Source: Nonomuraea zeae
GTDB taxonomy: Bacteria > Actinomycetota > Actinomycetes > Streptosporangiales > Streptosporangiaceae
NCBI RefSeq assembly: GCF_005889725.1
Contig: NZ_VCKX01000128.1
Span: 1 to 32,765, forward strand
Reading direction: 5' to 3'
Length of the DNA: 32,765 nt
Numbering within the stretch: the first letter of the stretch is position 1; each line of letters starts with the position of its first letter. The position numbers were made by a program, and so were the translations under genes. Below the pieces are notes generated by a model that made no database searches, was not told the DNA's origin, and saw nothing but the letters and a program-made list of their open reading frames with translations. Of this stretch, positions 1 to 7,853 are shown piece by piece.

Positions 1-46
1 AGATGTCTTAGGGTCTCGTGGGCTCGGAGATGTGTATAGGAGACAG
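1..46 (+). other. Illumina Nextera adapter and index (artefact)
   Basis: Not genomic. The bases match the tail of the P7 oligo (1-4), an 8-base index GTCTTAGG (5-12), the Nextera read-2 primer site and the transposon mosaic end closing in AGACAG at 46. There is one mismatch in the mosaic end (TATAGG where TATAAG is expected). The same index occurs in reverse complement at 32652-32659. Confidence 0.96.
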
Positions 47-48
47 AT

Positions 49-107
49 GTTCGACTGTACGAATGATTCGTATATTCCGTTGGTACGAGATAGTCGTACA
101 GTCGAAC
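49..107. promoter_or_regulatory. Paired palindromic operators flanking a -10 (candidate)
   Basis: Two copies of the palindrome TACGA-N5-TCGTA lie at 58-72 and 84-98. The outer flanks extend the symmetry: a 14-base arm at 49-62 is exactly complementary to 94-107. A TATATT hexamer at 71-76 falls between the sites and could be the -10 of the tenA transcript, with a poor -35 near 50-55. A repressor dimer on each site would block it. As RNA, the 14-bp arms could also fold into one long hairpin. No regulator for this site is visible in the window, and the sequence sits right against the adapter junction, so its left context is unknown. Confidence 0.45.
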
Positions 108-180
108 GATGCGTGTCAAGCCGAGCGCCCGCGAGGTCTCCCGGCGGCGCCGCGCGCCTGATCGCCTGTTACAGTGGGCC

Positions 181-263
181 GCTGACGCGGGGTGCCCGGA
201 GGTCCGGGCTGAGATCACACCCGTCGAACCTGATCTAGTTCGCACTAGCGAAGGGACGTCACA
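181..263 (+). promoter_or_regulatory. TPP (thiamine pyrophosphate) riboswitch
   Basis: The THI-box core is present in order: GGGGTGC (189-195), GCTGAGA, the ACCC turn, GAACCTGATC, a stem CTAG...CTAG, then GCGAAGGGA ending at 256. The closing P1 helix is TGACG (183-187) with CGTCA (257-261). The switch binds thiamine pyrophosphate and normally lowers expression of the downstream gene, which fits tenA starting 90 bases later. Between P1 and the start codon, GTCAC (about 310-314) can pair with GTGAC (about 328-332) just before the ribosome-binding site, so control of translation is plausible but unproven. Confidence 0.93.
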
Positions 264-350
264 CCGGTGAACGACGCACCCGAAGCCCTGTCCGTCGCAG
301 GCCCCCGCCCGTCACGTCCCCGCCGTCCGGTGACCCCTGAAAGAGGCACG

Positions 351-1025
351 ATGTTCTGCGATGACATGTGGCTGCGCACGGCCGAGCTGATGAGCGCCAT
401 CCACACCCACCCGTTCAACGTCGCCCTCGGCGACGGCACCCTCGAACCCGACCGGTTCGCCTTCTACATCGTCCAGGACGGCCGGTACCTGGAGTCCTTC
501 TCCAAGGCGCTGGCCACCGCGTCGGCCCGCGCCACCGACCCGGCCGACGCGGCCTTCTACGCCCAGAGCGCGCACGCCGCGCTCGCCGCCGAGCGCCTGC
601 TGCACGCCGGCTACATCGAGGAGCTCGGCGCCGACGCCGCGGCCGTCGCCACCTCGCCCACGTGCCTGGCCTACGCGTCGTTCCTCCAGGCCACGGCGCT
701 CACCGCGCCCTACCCGGTGATCGCGGCGGCGGTGCTGCCCTGCTTCTGGATCTACCAGGACGTCGGTACGGCCCTGCTGAGCCGCACCGCGGACGCCCCC
801 GGGCACCCGTACGGCAAGTGGATCACCACCTACTCCGACCCGGGCTTCGCGGCCTCCGTCGAGCAGGCCAAGGGCATCGCCGACCGCCTCGCCGCGGCGG
901 CCGATCCGGACACCCGGGCGGCCATGGCCGAGGCGTACTGCCGGGCGGCGGCGTACGAGTGGATGTTCTGGGACAGCGCCTGGCGGCGCGAGGGCTGGCC
1001 GACGGCGCAGTGGCTGGCCCCCTGA
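351..1025 (+). CDS. tenA: TenA-family thiaminase II / aminopyrimidine aminohydrolase
   Basis: TenA hydrolyses the amino group of aminopyrimidine breakdown products of thiamine so the pyrimidine can be reused; the enzyme is cytosolic and all-helical. At 224 residues it has the usual family length. Residues matching the Bacillus TenA active site are visible: Asp43 in the YIVQDGRYL stretch, Tyr108, the nucleophile Cys131 in LPCFWIY, Tyr161 and Glu203 in AYEWMFW. The usual second aromatic of the QDYxYL motif is Gly44 here. I chose the ATG at 351 because AAAGAGG sits five bases upstream and the conserved fold begins there. An in-frame GTG at 267, right after the riboswitch, would add 28 unconserved residues. 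It is the only gene after the TPP riboswitch and stops three bases from the convergent neighbour. Confidence 0.93.
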   Translation: MFCDDMWLRTAELMSAIHTHPFNVALGDGTLEPDRFAFYIVQDGRYLESFSKALATASARATDPADAAFYAQSAHAALAAERLLHAGYIEELGADAAAVATSPTCLAYASFLQATALTAPYPVIAAAVLPCFWIYQDVGTALLSRTADAPGHPYGKWITTYSDPGFAASVEQAKGIADRLAAAADPDTRAAMAEAYCRAAAYEWMFWDSAWRREGWPTAQWLAP

Positions 1026-1028
1026 GCG

Positions 1029-3581
1029 TCAGCGCGCCGCCTGGGGCGGCACCGTCACGAGCGCGGCGAGGCGGGCGCGGATGCTTCCGGCGTCGACGCC
1101 GCGCTCTTCGGTGCGGTCGGTGCCGAGATCGGCCAGGATGTCCAGGGCGCGGGCCCAGTGGTGCTGGGCCCGGTCATGGCGGCCGAGCGCGGCATAGGCG
1201 CAGGCGAGCCCATCGTGGGCGCGGGCCTGGTCGCCCTGCTGGCCCAGGTCCACTGCCAGGTCGAGCGCCCTGCGGTGGCTGTCGAGCGCCTGGTCGGGGC
1301 GTTTGACGTCCTGTTGCAGCCGGCCCAGGCCATGGATGGCCTCGAACTGCCAGTTGCGGTTGCCGACCTCGCGCGCGATCTCCAGGACCTCCCGGTAGCA
1401 GTCGCGGGCCTGCTCGTGCCGCCCCTGGCTGCGATGCAGGAAGCCGAGCGCGGTCAGGGCGCTGAGCTCGCCCAGCCGGTGCCCGGTGCCGCGGGCCAGG
1501 TCGAGGGCTCGGGTCAGGCAATCGGTGGCCGACCGGAGATCGCCCCTGCCGAGATGGATGCGGCCGAGACCGTTGAGCGCGCGCAGCTCACTGATCCGGT
1601 GACCGATGGCTCGGGCGATGCCGAGCGCTCGCACCAGGGCGTCGACCGCCTGGTCGGGCTCCCCCATCGCCCGGTGGGCGTTGCCGAAACCGATCAGCGC
1701 GTCCAGCTCGCCGTTGCGGTGCCCGATCGACCGGGCGATCTCCAGCGCCCGCGTGTAGTGCTCGACAGCCTGGGCGAACTGGCCCTGGGAGCCGGCGCTC
1801 ATGCCGAGGCCGTGCAGCGCCCGCAGCTCGCCGGCCTCGTGGCCGAGGGCGCGGGCGATCTTCAGGGCGTTCGTGGCGTCCTCGATCGCCGCTTCGTACC
1901 GGCTGGACACGCAACGGATCTCCCCCAGCTCCAGGAGCGCCTCCATCTCGCCCGTACGATCCGCCGTCGCGCGGGCGGCGGACAGCGCCCGCGCGTGGAG
2001 CGTCTCGGCCTCGGCATACCGGCCGCGTCCGCGCAGGCAGCGGTGCAGGGTGGCCGACAGGTGCTGGACGTGCCGGGGAAAGTCGTGCTCGGCGGCGTGC
2101 TGGGCGAGGGCGAGCAGGTTGGCCAGCTCGGTGTCCAGCCACGCCGTGGCCGTGTTCGCGTCGGGCCTGGCTCCGGCGCCGGCGGGAGGAGGCGGGCGCG
2201 TGCCGGCTTCGTAGGGGTAGAGCACGTCCATCGCCGTCGAGGCGGCCCGGCTGTAGTGGTCCAGCAGCCGGGTCATGGCGGCGCGCCGGTCGGCCTCGGG
2301 CTCCTCGGCCTGCGCCCGTTCGGCGCCGTGGGCGCGGATCAGGTCGTGGAACCGGCACCGGCCGGGATTGGGCTCCTGGAGGAGGTGAACCTCCAGCAGC
2401 CGGTCCAGCAGCGTGGTCGTGCCCGCGACGTCGGCGGCCAGCAGCGCGGCGGCCGCGTCGGAGCCGAAGTCCGTACCGGGATGCAGCGCCAGCAACCGGT
2501 AGGCGCGCCGCTCGGCGTCGGTGAGCTCCCGATACGACAGGTCGAGCGCCGCGGCGATGCTGCGCCGGCCCGCGTGCAGCTCGCTGAGCAGGACCTGATG
2601 CTCTTCCAGGCGTTCCAGCAGGTGCTGCACGCTCCAGGTGGGGTGGGCTTTGAGCCGGGCCGCGGCCAGGCGGATCGCCAGCGGCAGCAGCCCGCACCGC
2701 CGCGCCACCTCGGCCAGCGCCTCCCGCGGCGTGCCCGCGACCCGCTCCTCGCCCGCGGTCCTGCTGAAGAGCGAGATCGCCTCCGCGACCGGCAGGACGT
2801 CCATCGAGATCGTACGGACGTCGTCCAGGCCGACCAGCCGCCGCCGGCTCGTGATCAGGACCAGGGAGCTCCCCGCGCCCGGCAGCAGCGGCCGCACCTG
2901 GGCCTCGTCGGCGGCGTTGTCCAGCACGATCAGCATCTTCCTGTCGGCCAGCATGGTCCGATACAGGGCGGCCCGGTCATTGACGTCCTGGGGAATCGCC
3001 TCTCCCGGAACGCCGAGCACCTCCAGCAGGCGAGCGAGCGTCTCGGCGGGCTCGGCCGCCGAGACGCCCTGCGTGTGGCCGTGCAGATCCATGAACAGAT
3101 CCCCGTCGGGAAAGCGGGCGGCCACCTGGTGGGCGGCGTGCACGGCGAGCGCAGTCTTGCCGACCCCCGCCATGCCGTCGATGGCGGTGACCATCGCCGT
3201 GTCCCCGTCGCCCGCCTCGCCGACGAGGGTCAGCTCCTGTGTCCTGCCGACGAAGGCCGCCACGTCGGCCGGCAGCTGCCGCGGCGCGGCGCGCGTCCAG
3301 CGCGGGCCGTGCGGGCTCCCGCTCGCGGCGCGCGTCAGGACCGCCAGCTCCGCGTCGTCCAGGTCCAGCGCCTCGGCCAGCATGCGCACCGACGCGCTGC
3401 GCGGGCGGCGCAGCTCGCCCGTCTCCAACCGGCGCACGGTACGGGCGTTGAGCCCCGCGCGCTCCGCCAGCTGCTCCTGGGTCAGCAGCGCCCGCTCACG
3501 CCAAGCGCGTAACAGCGAGCCCAGATCCGCTTCTTCTGTGGGACGGCCCGTCTCCGCGCCGTCGCGTGCTCCTGATGGCAT
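1029..3581 (-). CDS. XRE-HTH / NB-ARC / TPR regulator
   Basis: This is a large STAND-type regulator of 850 residues. An XRE-like helix-turn-helix covers about residues 20-80 (LLTQEQLAERAGLNARTVRRL). An NB-ARC ATPase follows, with Walker A GMAGVGKT at 136-143, a Walker B-like LIVLDNAA and the sensor LITSRRR. The C-terminal half (about 500-820) is a run of tetratricopeptide repeats with the period xxALxLAR/IGHRxGELxAL. By family knowledge, ligand or partner binding on the repeats switches the ATPase and DNA binding; the target here is unknown. An in-frame GTG at 3587 is possible, but the ATG at 3581 is better spaced from GGGGGA. Such proteins often sit beside biosynthetic or defence genes in actinobacteria. 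Its 3' end nearly touches tenA, so the two transcripts converge without a terminator between them. Confidence 0.92.
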   Translation of the reverse strand: MPSGARDGAETGRPTEEADLGSLLRAWRERALLTQEQLAERAGLNARTVRRLETGELRRPRSASVRMLAEALDLDDAELAVLTRAASGSPHGPRWTRAAPRQLPADVAAFVGRTQELTLVGEAGDGDTAMVTAIDGMAGVGKTALAVHAAHQVAARFPDGDLFMDLHGHTQGVSAAEPAETLARLLEVLGVPGEAIPQDVNDRAALYRTMLADRKMLIVLDNAADEAQVRPLLPGAGSSLVLITSRRRLVGLDDVRTISMDVLPVAEAISLFSRTAGEERVAGTPREALAEVARRCGLLPLAIRLAAARLKAHPTWSVQHLLERLEEHQVLLSELHAGRRSIAAALDLSYRELTDAERRAYRLLALHPGTDFGSDAAAALLAADVAGTTTLLDRLLEVHLLQEPNPGRCRFHDLIRAHGAERAQAEEPEADRRAAMTRLLDHYSRAASTAMDVLYPYEAGTRPPPPAGAGARPDANTATAWLDTELANLLALAQHAAEHDFPRHVQHLSATLHRCLRGRGRYAEAETLHARALSAARATADRTGEMEALLELGEIRCVSSRYEAAIEDATNALKIARALGHEAGELRALHGLGMSAGSQGQFAQAVEHYTRALEIARSIGHRNGELDALIGFGNAHRAMGEPDQAVDALVRALGIARAIGHRISELRALNGLGRIHLGRGDLRSATDCLTRALDLARGTGHRLGELSALTALGFLHRSQGRHEQARDCYREVLEIAREVGNRNWQFEAIHGLGRLQQDVKRPDQALDSHRRALDLAVDLGQQGDQARAHDGLACAYAALGRHDRAQHHWARALDILADLGTDRTEERGVDAGSIRARLAALVTVPPQAAR

Positions 3582-3776
3582 GAACACATCCCCCGTGGTC
3601 GTGTGCCTGGATCAGGAAGAGCCTTGCCATGCTATCCCCGGCGACCCGCAAGTGCGCTCGAATAATTCGCCCCTTGTCTCCTCCCGAATGCCCGCCAGGT
3701 GACCTGTCGCCCAGGGCCGGCGGCTCATCGACAACGGACCTGGCAGCTCCCCGGATTCCCCTGGTGGACCACTATG

Positions 3777-3794
3777 GTGTACGACTGTATACAC
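3777..3794. promoter_or_regulatory. Inverted repeat upstream of flavoprotein (candidate operator)
   Basis: GTGTA-N8-TACAC lies 36 bases before the start of the flavoprotein gene and contains CTGTATACAC. This shares the half-site CTGTAT/ATACA with the TetR operator at 6178-6209, so the same TetR might control both genes. This is suggestive only, because the half-sites are arranged differently. No convincing -35/-10 pair was found. Confidence 0.3.
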
Positions 3795-3829
3795 TCGCAT
3801 GCAGTCGCGAACGAACCATGGAGGACAGG

Positions 3830-5317
3830 ATGCAACGGGATGCTCGGGCCATTGACGACGCCTTCGACGTGGTGGTGGTAGGCGGCGGCAACGCCGGGTT
3901 CAGCGCGGCGCACGCCGCGGCCGAGCGCGGCCGCCGCGTGCTCCTGCTGGAGAAGGGCCCGGCGGCGGAGGCGGGCGGGAACAGCTTCTACACCGCGGGA
4001 GCCTTCCGCGTCGCGCACGACGGCCTCGGCGACCTCGCGGACCTCCTCGACCCCGACCCGCGGCATCCCGTCACCGTGCTCCCCTCCTACTCGGCGGCGG
4101 ACTTCGCTGGGGACATGGCCAAGGTCACCGATGACCGGAACGACAAGATCCTCACCGAGGTGCTGATCAGCGAGAGCGCCGCGACCCTCCGCTGGCTGCA
4201 CGGCAAGGGGCTGCGCTTCCGCCTGATGTACGAGCGGCAGGCCTACCCCGACGGCGACGACCGGCAGGTCTTCTGGGGCGGGCTGGCCGTCGGCAGCACC
4301 GGCGGCGGGAAAGGGCTGATCGAGCAGCACACCCGGGCGGCGCGGCAGGCCGGGGTGGAGATCCGCTACGGCGTGCGGGCCCGCGAGCTCGTGCTCGACG
4401 GAGGCCGCGTGGCCGGGGTGACCTGGCAGGACGCGGAAGGCCGCGACGGCACGGTCCGCGCCGGTTCGGTGGTGCTCGCGGCCGGCGGGTTCGAGGCCGA
4501 CGCGGAGCTGCGCCGCGAGCATCTCGGCGAGGGCTGGCAGCGGGCGAAGGTCCGCGGCACGCCGCACAACACCGGCGACATGCTCGTCGCGGCGATCGCC
4601 GCGGGCGCGGGGACGCATGGCGACTGGGGCTCGTGCCACAGCGTCGCCTGGGACGCCTGGCATGCGGAGAACGAGAGCAACCGCGAGCTCACCAACCAGC
4701 TCACCCGCGGCGGCTACCCGCTGGGCATCGTGGTCAACGCCGACGGGCGGCGCTTCCTCGACGAGGGCGCGGACTTCCGCAACCTCACCTACGCCAAGTA
4801 CGGCGCGCGCATCCTCGCCCAGCCGGGCGGCGTGGCCTTCCAGCTCTTCGACGCCACCACCCGGCCGGAGCTGCGGACCGAGGAGTACGACATGCCCGGC
4901 GCGTCGGTCGTGACGGCGGACACGCTCGACGAGCTGGCCGCGGGGATGGGCGTCGACCCGGCGGCGCTACGCGGGACCGTCGCGGAGTTCAACGCCTCGA
5001 TCGACCGGTCGATCCCCCTCGACCTGTCCGTGCTCGACGGCCGCGCGGCCGCCACGACCCCGCCGAAGTCGAACTGGGCGACCCCGCTGGAGCACCCGCC
5101 GTACTACGCGTTCCCGGTGACCTGCGGCATCACCTTCACCTTCGGCGGGCTGCGCGCGGGCACCCACGGGCAGGTCCTCGGCGAGAGCGGCGAGCCTGTC
5201 CCCGGCCTGTTCGTCTGTGGCGAGATGCTCGGCGGCCTGTTCAGCGGCAACTACCCGGGCGGCACCGGGCTCACCTCCGGCGCGGTCTTCGGCCGCCGGG
5301 CGGGCTCACTGGCCTGA
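3830..5317 (+). CDS. tcuA: FAD-dependent tricarballylate dehydrogenase-like flavoprotein
   Basis: The protein has 495 residues and belongs to the fumarate reductase / succinate dehydrogenase flavoprotein superfamily. The N-terminal dinucleotide fold is VVVVGGGNAG (about 14-23), ending in the acidic LLLEKG. HNTGDM and RRFLDEG match the substrate domain. The C-terminal signature (residues about 460-485) contains GEMLGGLFSGNYPGG, as in TcuA, which oxidises tricarballylate to cis-aconitate. The usual partners TcuB (electron transfer) and TcuC (transporter) are absent, so the substrate may differ. The ATG at 3830 is chosen because GGAGG lies five bases upstream; an in-frame ATG at 3818 overlaps that site. 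A small inverted repeat upstream may be an operator. The next gene converges from the other strand. Confidence 0.85.
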   Translation: MQRDARAIDDAFDVVVVGGGNAGFSAAHAAAERGRRVLLLEKGPAAEAGGNSFYTAGAFRVAHDGLGDLADLLDPDPRHPVTVLPSYSAADFAGDMAKVTDDRNDKILTEVLISESAATLRWLHGKGLRFRLMYERQAYPDGDDRQVFWGGLAVGSTGGGKGLIEQHTRAARQAGVEIRYGVRARELVLDGGRVAGVTWQDAEGRDGTVRAGSVVLAAGGFEADAELRREHLGEGWQRAKVRGTPHNTGDMLVAAIAAGAGTHGDWGSCHSVAWDAWHAENESNRELTNQLTRGGYPLGIVVNADGRRFLDEGADFRNLTYAKYGARILAQPGGVAFQLFDATTRPELRTEEYDMPGASVVTADTLDELAAGMGVDPAALRGTVAEFNASIDRSIPLDLSVLDGRAAATTPPKSNWATPLEHPPYYAFPVTCGITFTFGGLRAGTHGQVLGESGEPVPGLFVCGEMLGGLFSGNYPGGTGLTSGAVFGRRAGSLA

Positions 5318-5328
5318 GACTGAGAGCC

Positions 5329-5353
5329 CCCGGCCTGACCGGCCTGAGCCGGG
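5329..5353. terminator. Possible stem-loop between convergent genes
   Basis: CCCGGC at 5329-5334 pairs with GCCGGG at 5348-5353 in the 73-base gap between the flavoprotein and the tetR gene. The stem is short and has no U-tract, so it is a weak candidate. Confidence 0.25.
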
Positions 5354-5390
5354 AAGGTCGCGGGAGGCTTGCGGCGGCCGAGCGCGCCCG

Positions 5391-6125
5391 TCAGCGGGTC
5401 AGATGGGTGGCGATGCCGTCGAGGACATAGCCGAGGCCGGCGTCGAAGGTGGCGTCCGCGTCCGGATGCGTGGCGTGCCGGACGACTTCGACCAGCGTCG
5501 GATAGCGGCCGGAGGCCAGCATCCGGCTCATGTACGGGGCGGAGGTGTCCTGCCACTGCCGCTCGTCCAGGCCGGTGGCGCGTTCGGCGCGCGCCTCGGC
5601 GATCTCGCTGCGGACCGCGCCGATGACGTAGGCGTTCACCGCGCCGGCCGCCTGCATGGCGGTGTCGATGTGGTCGAAGCCGGGAGCACGGTAGAGGGCG
5701 GCCAGGGCCACTTCGAGGTAGGCCAGCGCGTTGGGGCCCATGTGCGGCCGGCCGCCGAACAGGTCCGCGAACCATTCGTGCCGGTGGGCGGCCTGCCTGG
5801 TGCGGTGCGCGAGCGCGCGCAGGGTCGCGCGCCAGTCCTCGCCGGCCTGCTCGGGCGGGGTGATCTCGCCGTACACGGCGTCGACCATGAGGTCGAGCAG
5901 CTCGTCCTTGGTGGACAGGTAGCCGTACAGGCGCATCGGCCCGGCGTCGAGCGCGGCGGCGACCTTGCGCACGGACACCGACTCCAAACCCTCGGCATCG
6001 GCCAACTCGATGGCGGCGCGGACGATGCGCTCCCTGCTCAGCGGGCTGAGCGCCGGCCGCGCCGGCGGCTCGGGCCGCTCCCATACGAGCCGGGCGTCGC
6101 CGCCGGGCTCCGATCGTGCCGCCAT
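5391..6125 (-). CDS. TetR-family repressor (TetR_C-type C-terminal domain)
   Basis: This 244-residue protein has an N-terminal TetR helix-turn-helix from about residue 28 to 75 (the recognition part reads SVRKVAAALDAGPMRLYGYL). The long C-terminal ligand domain resembles the tetracycline-repressor group more than AcrR-like proteins (HEWFADLFGGRPHMGPNAL). It is transcribed divergently from the FAD monooxygenase at 6226. The 100-bp gap holds two palindromic sites, the classic layout for a repressor that controls itself and the adjacent oxidase and is released by an aromatic ligand. The start at 6125 is supported by AAGGGG a few bases upstream. The reading frame stays open well beyond this point into the divergent gene, but that part is a shadow. 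Confidence 0.92.
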   Translation of the reverse strand: MAARSEPGGDARLVWERPEPPARPALSPLSRERIVRAAIELADAEGLESVSVRKVAAALDAGPMRLYGYLSTKDELLDLMVDAVYGEITPPEQAGEDWRATLRALAHRTRQAAHRHEWFADLFGGRPHMGPNALAYLEVALAALYRAPGFDHIDTAMQAAGAVNAYVIGAVRSEIAEARAERATGLDERQWQDTSAPYMSRMLASGRYPTLVEVVRHATHPDADATFDAGLGYVLDGIATHLTR

Positions 6126-6177
6126 CGTGCCCCTTGCCGTCCGCCTGCGAATTCCATCAACGATACATCGCATGCCG

Positions 6178-6209
6178 CGATACAGTGTATTGAGAAATAC
6201 AGTGTATCG
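6178..6209. promoter_or_regulatory. Double palindromic operator of the TetR/monooxygenase pair
   Basis: Two identical 11-mers ATACAGTGTAT, each a perfect palindrome around a central G, sit at 6180-6190 and 6197-6207, 17 bp apart. Together with flanking CG/CG they form a 32-bp palindrome with 13 of 16 pairs symmetric. A third half-site GATACA lies at 6162-6167. The position midway between divergent tetR and the flavoprotein gene indicates a TetR operator binding two dimers. Confidence 0.75.
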
Positions 6210-6225
6210 AGAGAAGGGCACGCAC

Positions 6226-7815
6226 ATGGAATCTCCATCGGTGCTGATCGTCGGAGGTGGGCTGGCGGGCCTGTCGGCGGCGCTGTTCCTGTCCTGGCGC
6301 GGCGTACCGGCCATGGTGGTCGAGCGCCATGCCGCGAGTTCGCCGCATCCCCGCGCGGTCGGCTTCACGCCGAGGACGCTGGAGCTCCTGCGGGCGACCG
6401 GGCTGGGCTCGCGCGTCCCGCAGGTGCCGCCCGGCTCCCGGCTGCGCCGGGCCCGCGTCCACAGCCTGGCCGGGGAGTGGTTCGAGGAGTCCTCGTGGAC
6501 GCCTCCGAGCGCGGACGAGCCCGGGGCCGAGCGCAGGATCGAGCATTCGCCGTGCACCGGCGCGGCGCTCGCCCAGGACCGGCTCGAACCCATTCTTCGC
6601 GACAGGGCCGTCGAGCTGGGGGCCGACGTCAGGTTCGGCACCGAGCTGGTGTCCTTTCACCAGGACGGCGACGGGGTGACGGCGGTGCTGCGGAGCGCCG
6701 GCGGCGCCGAGCACAGCGTGCGGTCCCGCTACCTGATCGCGGCCGACGGCAACCGCAGCCCCGTACGCGAGGCGCTCGGCATCGGCCGTGACGGCCGCGG
6801 GCTGCTCAGCACCTCGCGCAGCGTGTTGTTCAAGGCCCCGCTGGAGGAGTACCTCCAGGCGGGGGTCAGGCAGTTCGAGATCGACCAGCCGGGGCTCCAG
6901 GCGTTCCTCACCACGTACGGCGACGGCCGCTGGGTGCTGATGTTCGCCGACGACGAGGACCGCGACCTCGGCACGCTGGAGACCCAGGTGCTCCAGGCGA
7001 TCGGCCGGACCGACCTGGAGATCGAGCTCGTCACCACCGGCCGGTGGGAGCTCAGCGCCCTGATCGCCGACCGCTTCGCCGACGGCCGGGTCTTCCTCGC
7101 GGGGGACGCGGCGCACACCCTGCCCCCGTCCCGGGGCGGCTACGGCGCCAACACCGGCATCGACGACGTCCACAACCTCGCCTGGAAGCTGGCTTCGGTC
7201 CTCTCGGGCGAGTCGGCGCCCTCCCTGCTCGACACGTACGATGCCGAGCGACGCCCGATCGCCTGGCTGCGCCACCAGCAGATATTCGCCCGGGCCGACT
7301 ATCGCCGGCACGCGGGGCCCGCCGCGGCGGACACCCCGATCATCGACGACGACGCCATGGAGTTCGGGCAGCTCTACAGGTCGGACGCCGTGCTCGCGGC
7401 CGGTGCCGAGCTGCCGCCCGCCGCGCGGCCCGAGCAGTGGGCCGGCCGGCCAGGGACCCGCGCGCCGCACCTGTGGCTGACCCGGGACGGCGCGCGGCTG
7501 TCCACGCTGGACCTGTTCCAGCGCGGGTGGGTCCTGCTCGCCGCCGGCGACCACTGGGCCGCCGCGGCCGGGCAGGCCGCCGAGCGGACCGGCATCGCCG
7601 TGGACCACCAGCGGATCGGCGGCCCGCTCCAGCCGGACGAGCCGGCGGAGCTCCTCCGCGCCTTCGGGCTCTCCCAGGACGGCGCGACCCTCGTCCGGCC
7701 GGACGGCTACGTCGCCTGGCGCTCTCCGGACCTGCCGCTCCGGCCGGCCGACGAGCTGACGGCGGCGCTGGCCCAGGTGTCGTTCGCCACCCGCCACGCC
7801 GCCGCCACCACGTGA
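6226..7815 (+). CDS. FAD-dependent aromatic monooxygenase (group A, PHBH fold)
   Basis: A 529-residue flavoprotein hydroxylase of the kind that acts on phenolics, polyketide aromatics or antibiotics, using NAD(P)H and oxygen. Seen: the FAD fold VLIVGGGLAG near the N-terminus, the DG motif AADGNRSPVRE, and the second FAD signature FLAGDAAHTLPPSRGGYG followed by the NTGIDDVHNLAWKL helix. A C-terminal thioredoxin-like domain (from about residue 410) is typical of the PgaE/RdmE/MhpA group. AGAAGGG lies seven bases before the ATG. Divergent from its probable repressor, and followed by a strong palindromic terminator, it appears to be a single-gene transcript. The substrate cannot be read from sequence; detoxification or inactivation of an aromatic inducer is the simplest reading. 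Confidence 0.92.
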   Translation: MESPSVLIVGGGLAGLSAALFLSWRGVPAMVVERHAASSPHPRAVGFTPRTLELLRATGLGSRVPQVPPGSRLRRARVHSLAGEWFEESSWTPPSADEPGAERRIEHSPCTGAALAQDRLEPILRDRAVELGADVRFGTELVSFHQDGDGVTAVLRSAGGAEHSVRSRYLIAADGNRSPVREALGIGRDGRGLLSTSRSVLFKAPLEEYLQAGVRQFEIDQPGLQAFLTTYGDGRWVLMFADDEDRDLGTLETQVLQAIGRTDLEIELVTTGRWELSALIADRFADGRVFLAGDAAHTLPPSRGGYGANTGIDDVHNLAWKLASVLSGESAPSLLDTYDAERRPIAWLRHQQIFARADYRRHAGPAAADTPIIDDDAMEFGQLYRSDAVLAAGAELPPAARPEQWAGRPGTRAPHLWLTRDGARLSTLDLFQRGWVLLAAGDHWAAAAGQAAERTGIAVDHQRIGGPLQPDEPAELLRAFGLSQDGATLVRPDGYVAWRSPDLPLRPADELTAALAQVSFATRHAAATT

Positions 7816-7823
7816 TCGGGAGC

Positions 7824-7851
7824 GACCGGCGGGCGGCGCCGCCCGCCGGTC
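7824..7851. terminator. Bidirectional terminator, perfect 28-bp palindrome
   Basis: The 14 bases at 7824-7837 are exactly complementary to 7838-7851, all but one step being G or C. It fills the 38-base gap between two convergent stop codons (7815 and 7854). No U-tract is present on either side, which is common for actinobacterial terminators. Confidence 0.7.
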
Positions 7852-7853
7852 CC

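Noticed and set aside
1158..3512. Very long plus-strand frame opposite the NB-ARC gene
   Set aside because: Shadow of the codon bias on the opposite strand; no domain, and the minus-strand product has clear HTH, Walker A and TPR motifs.
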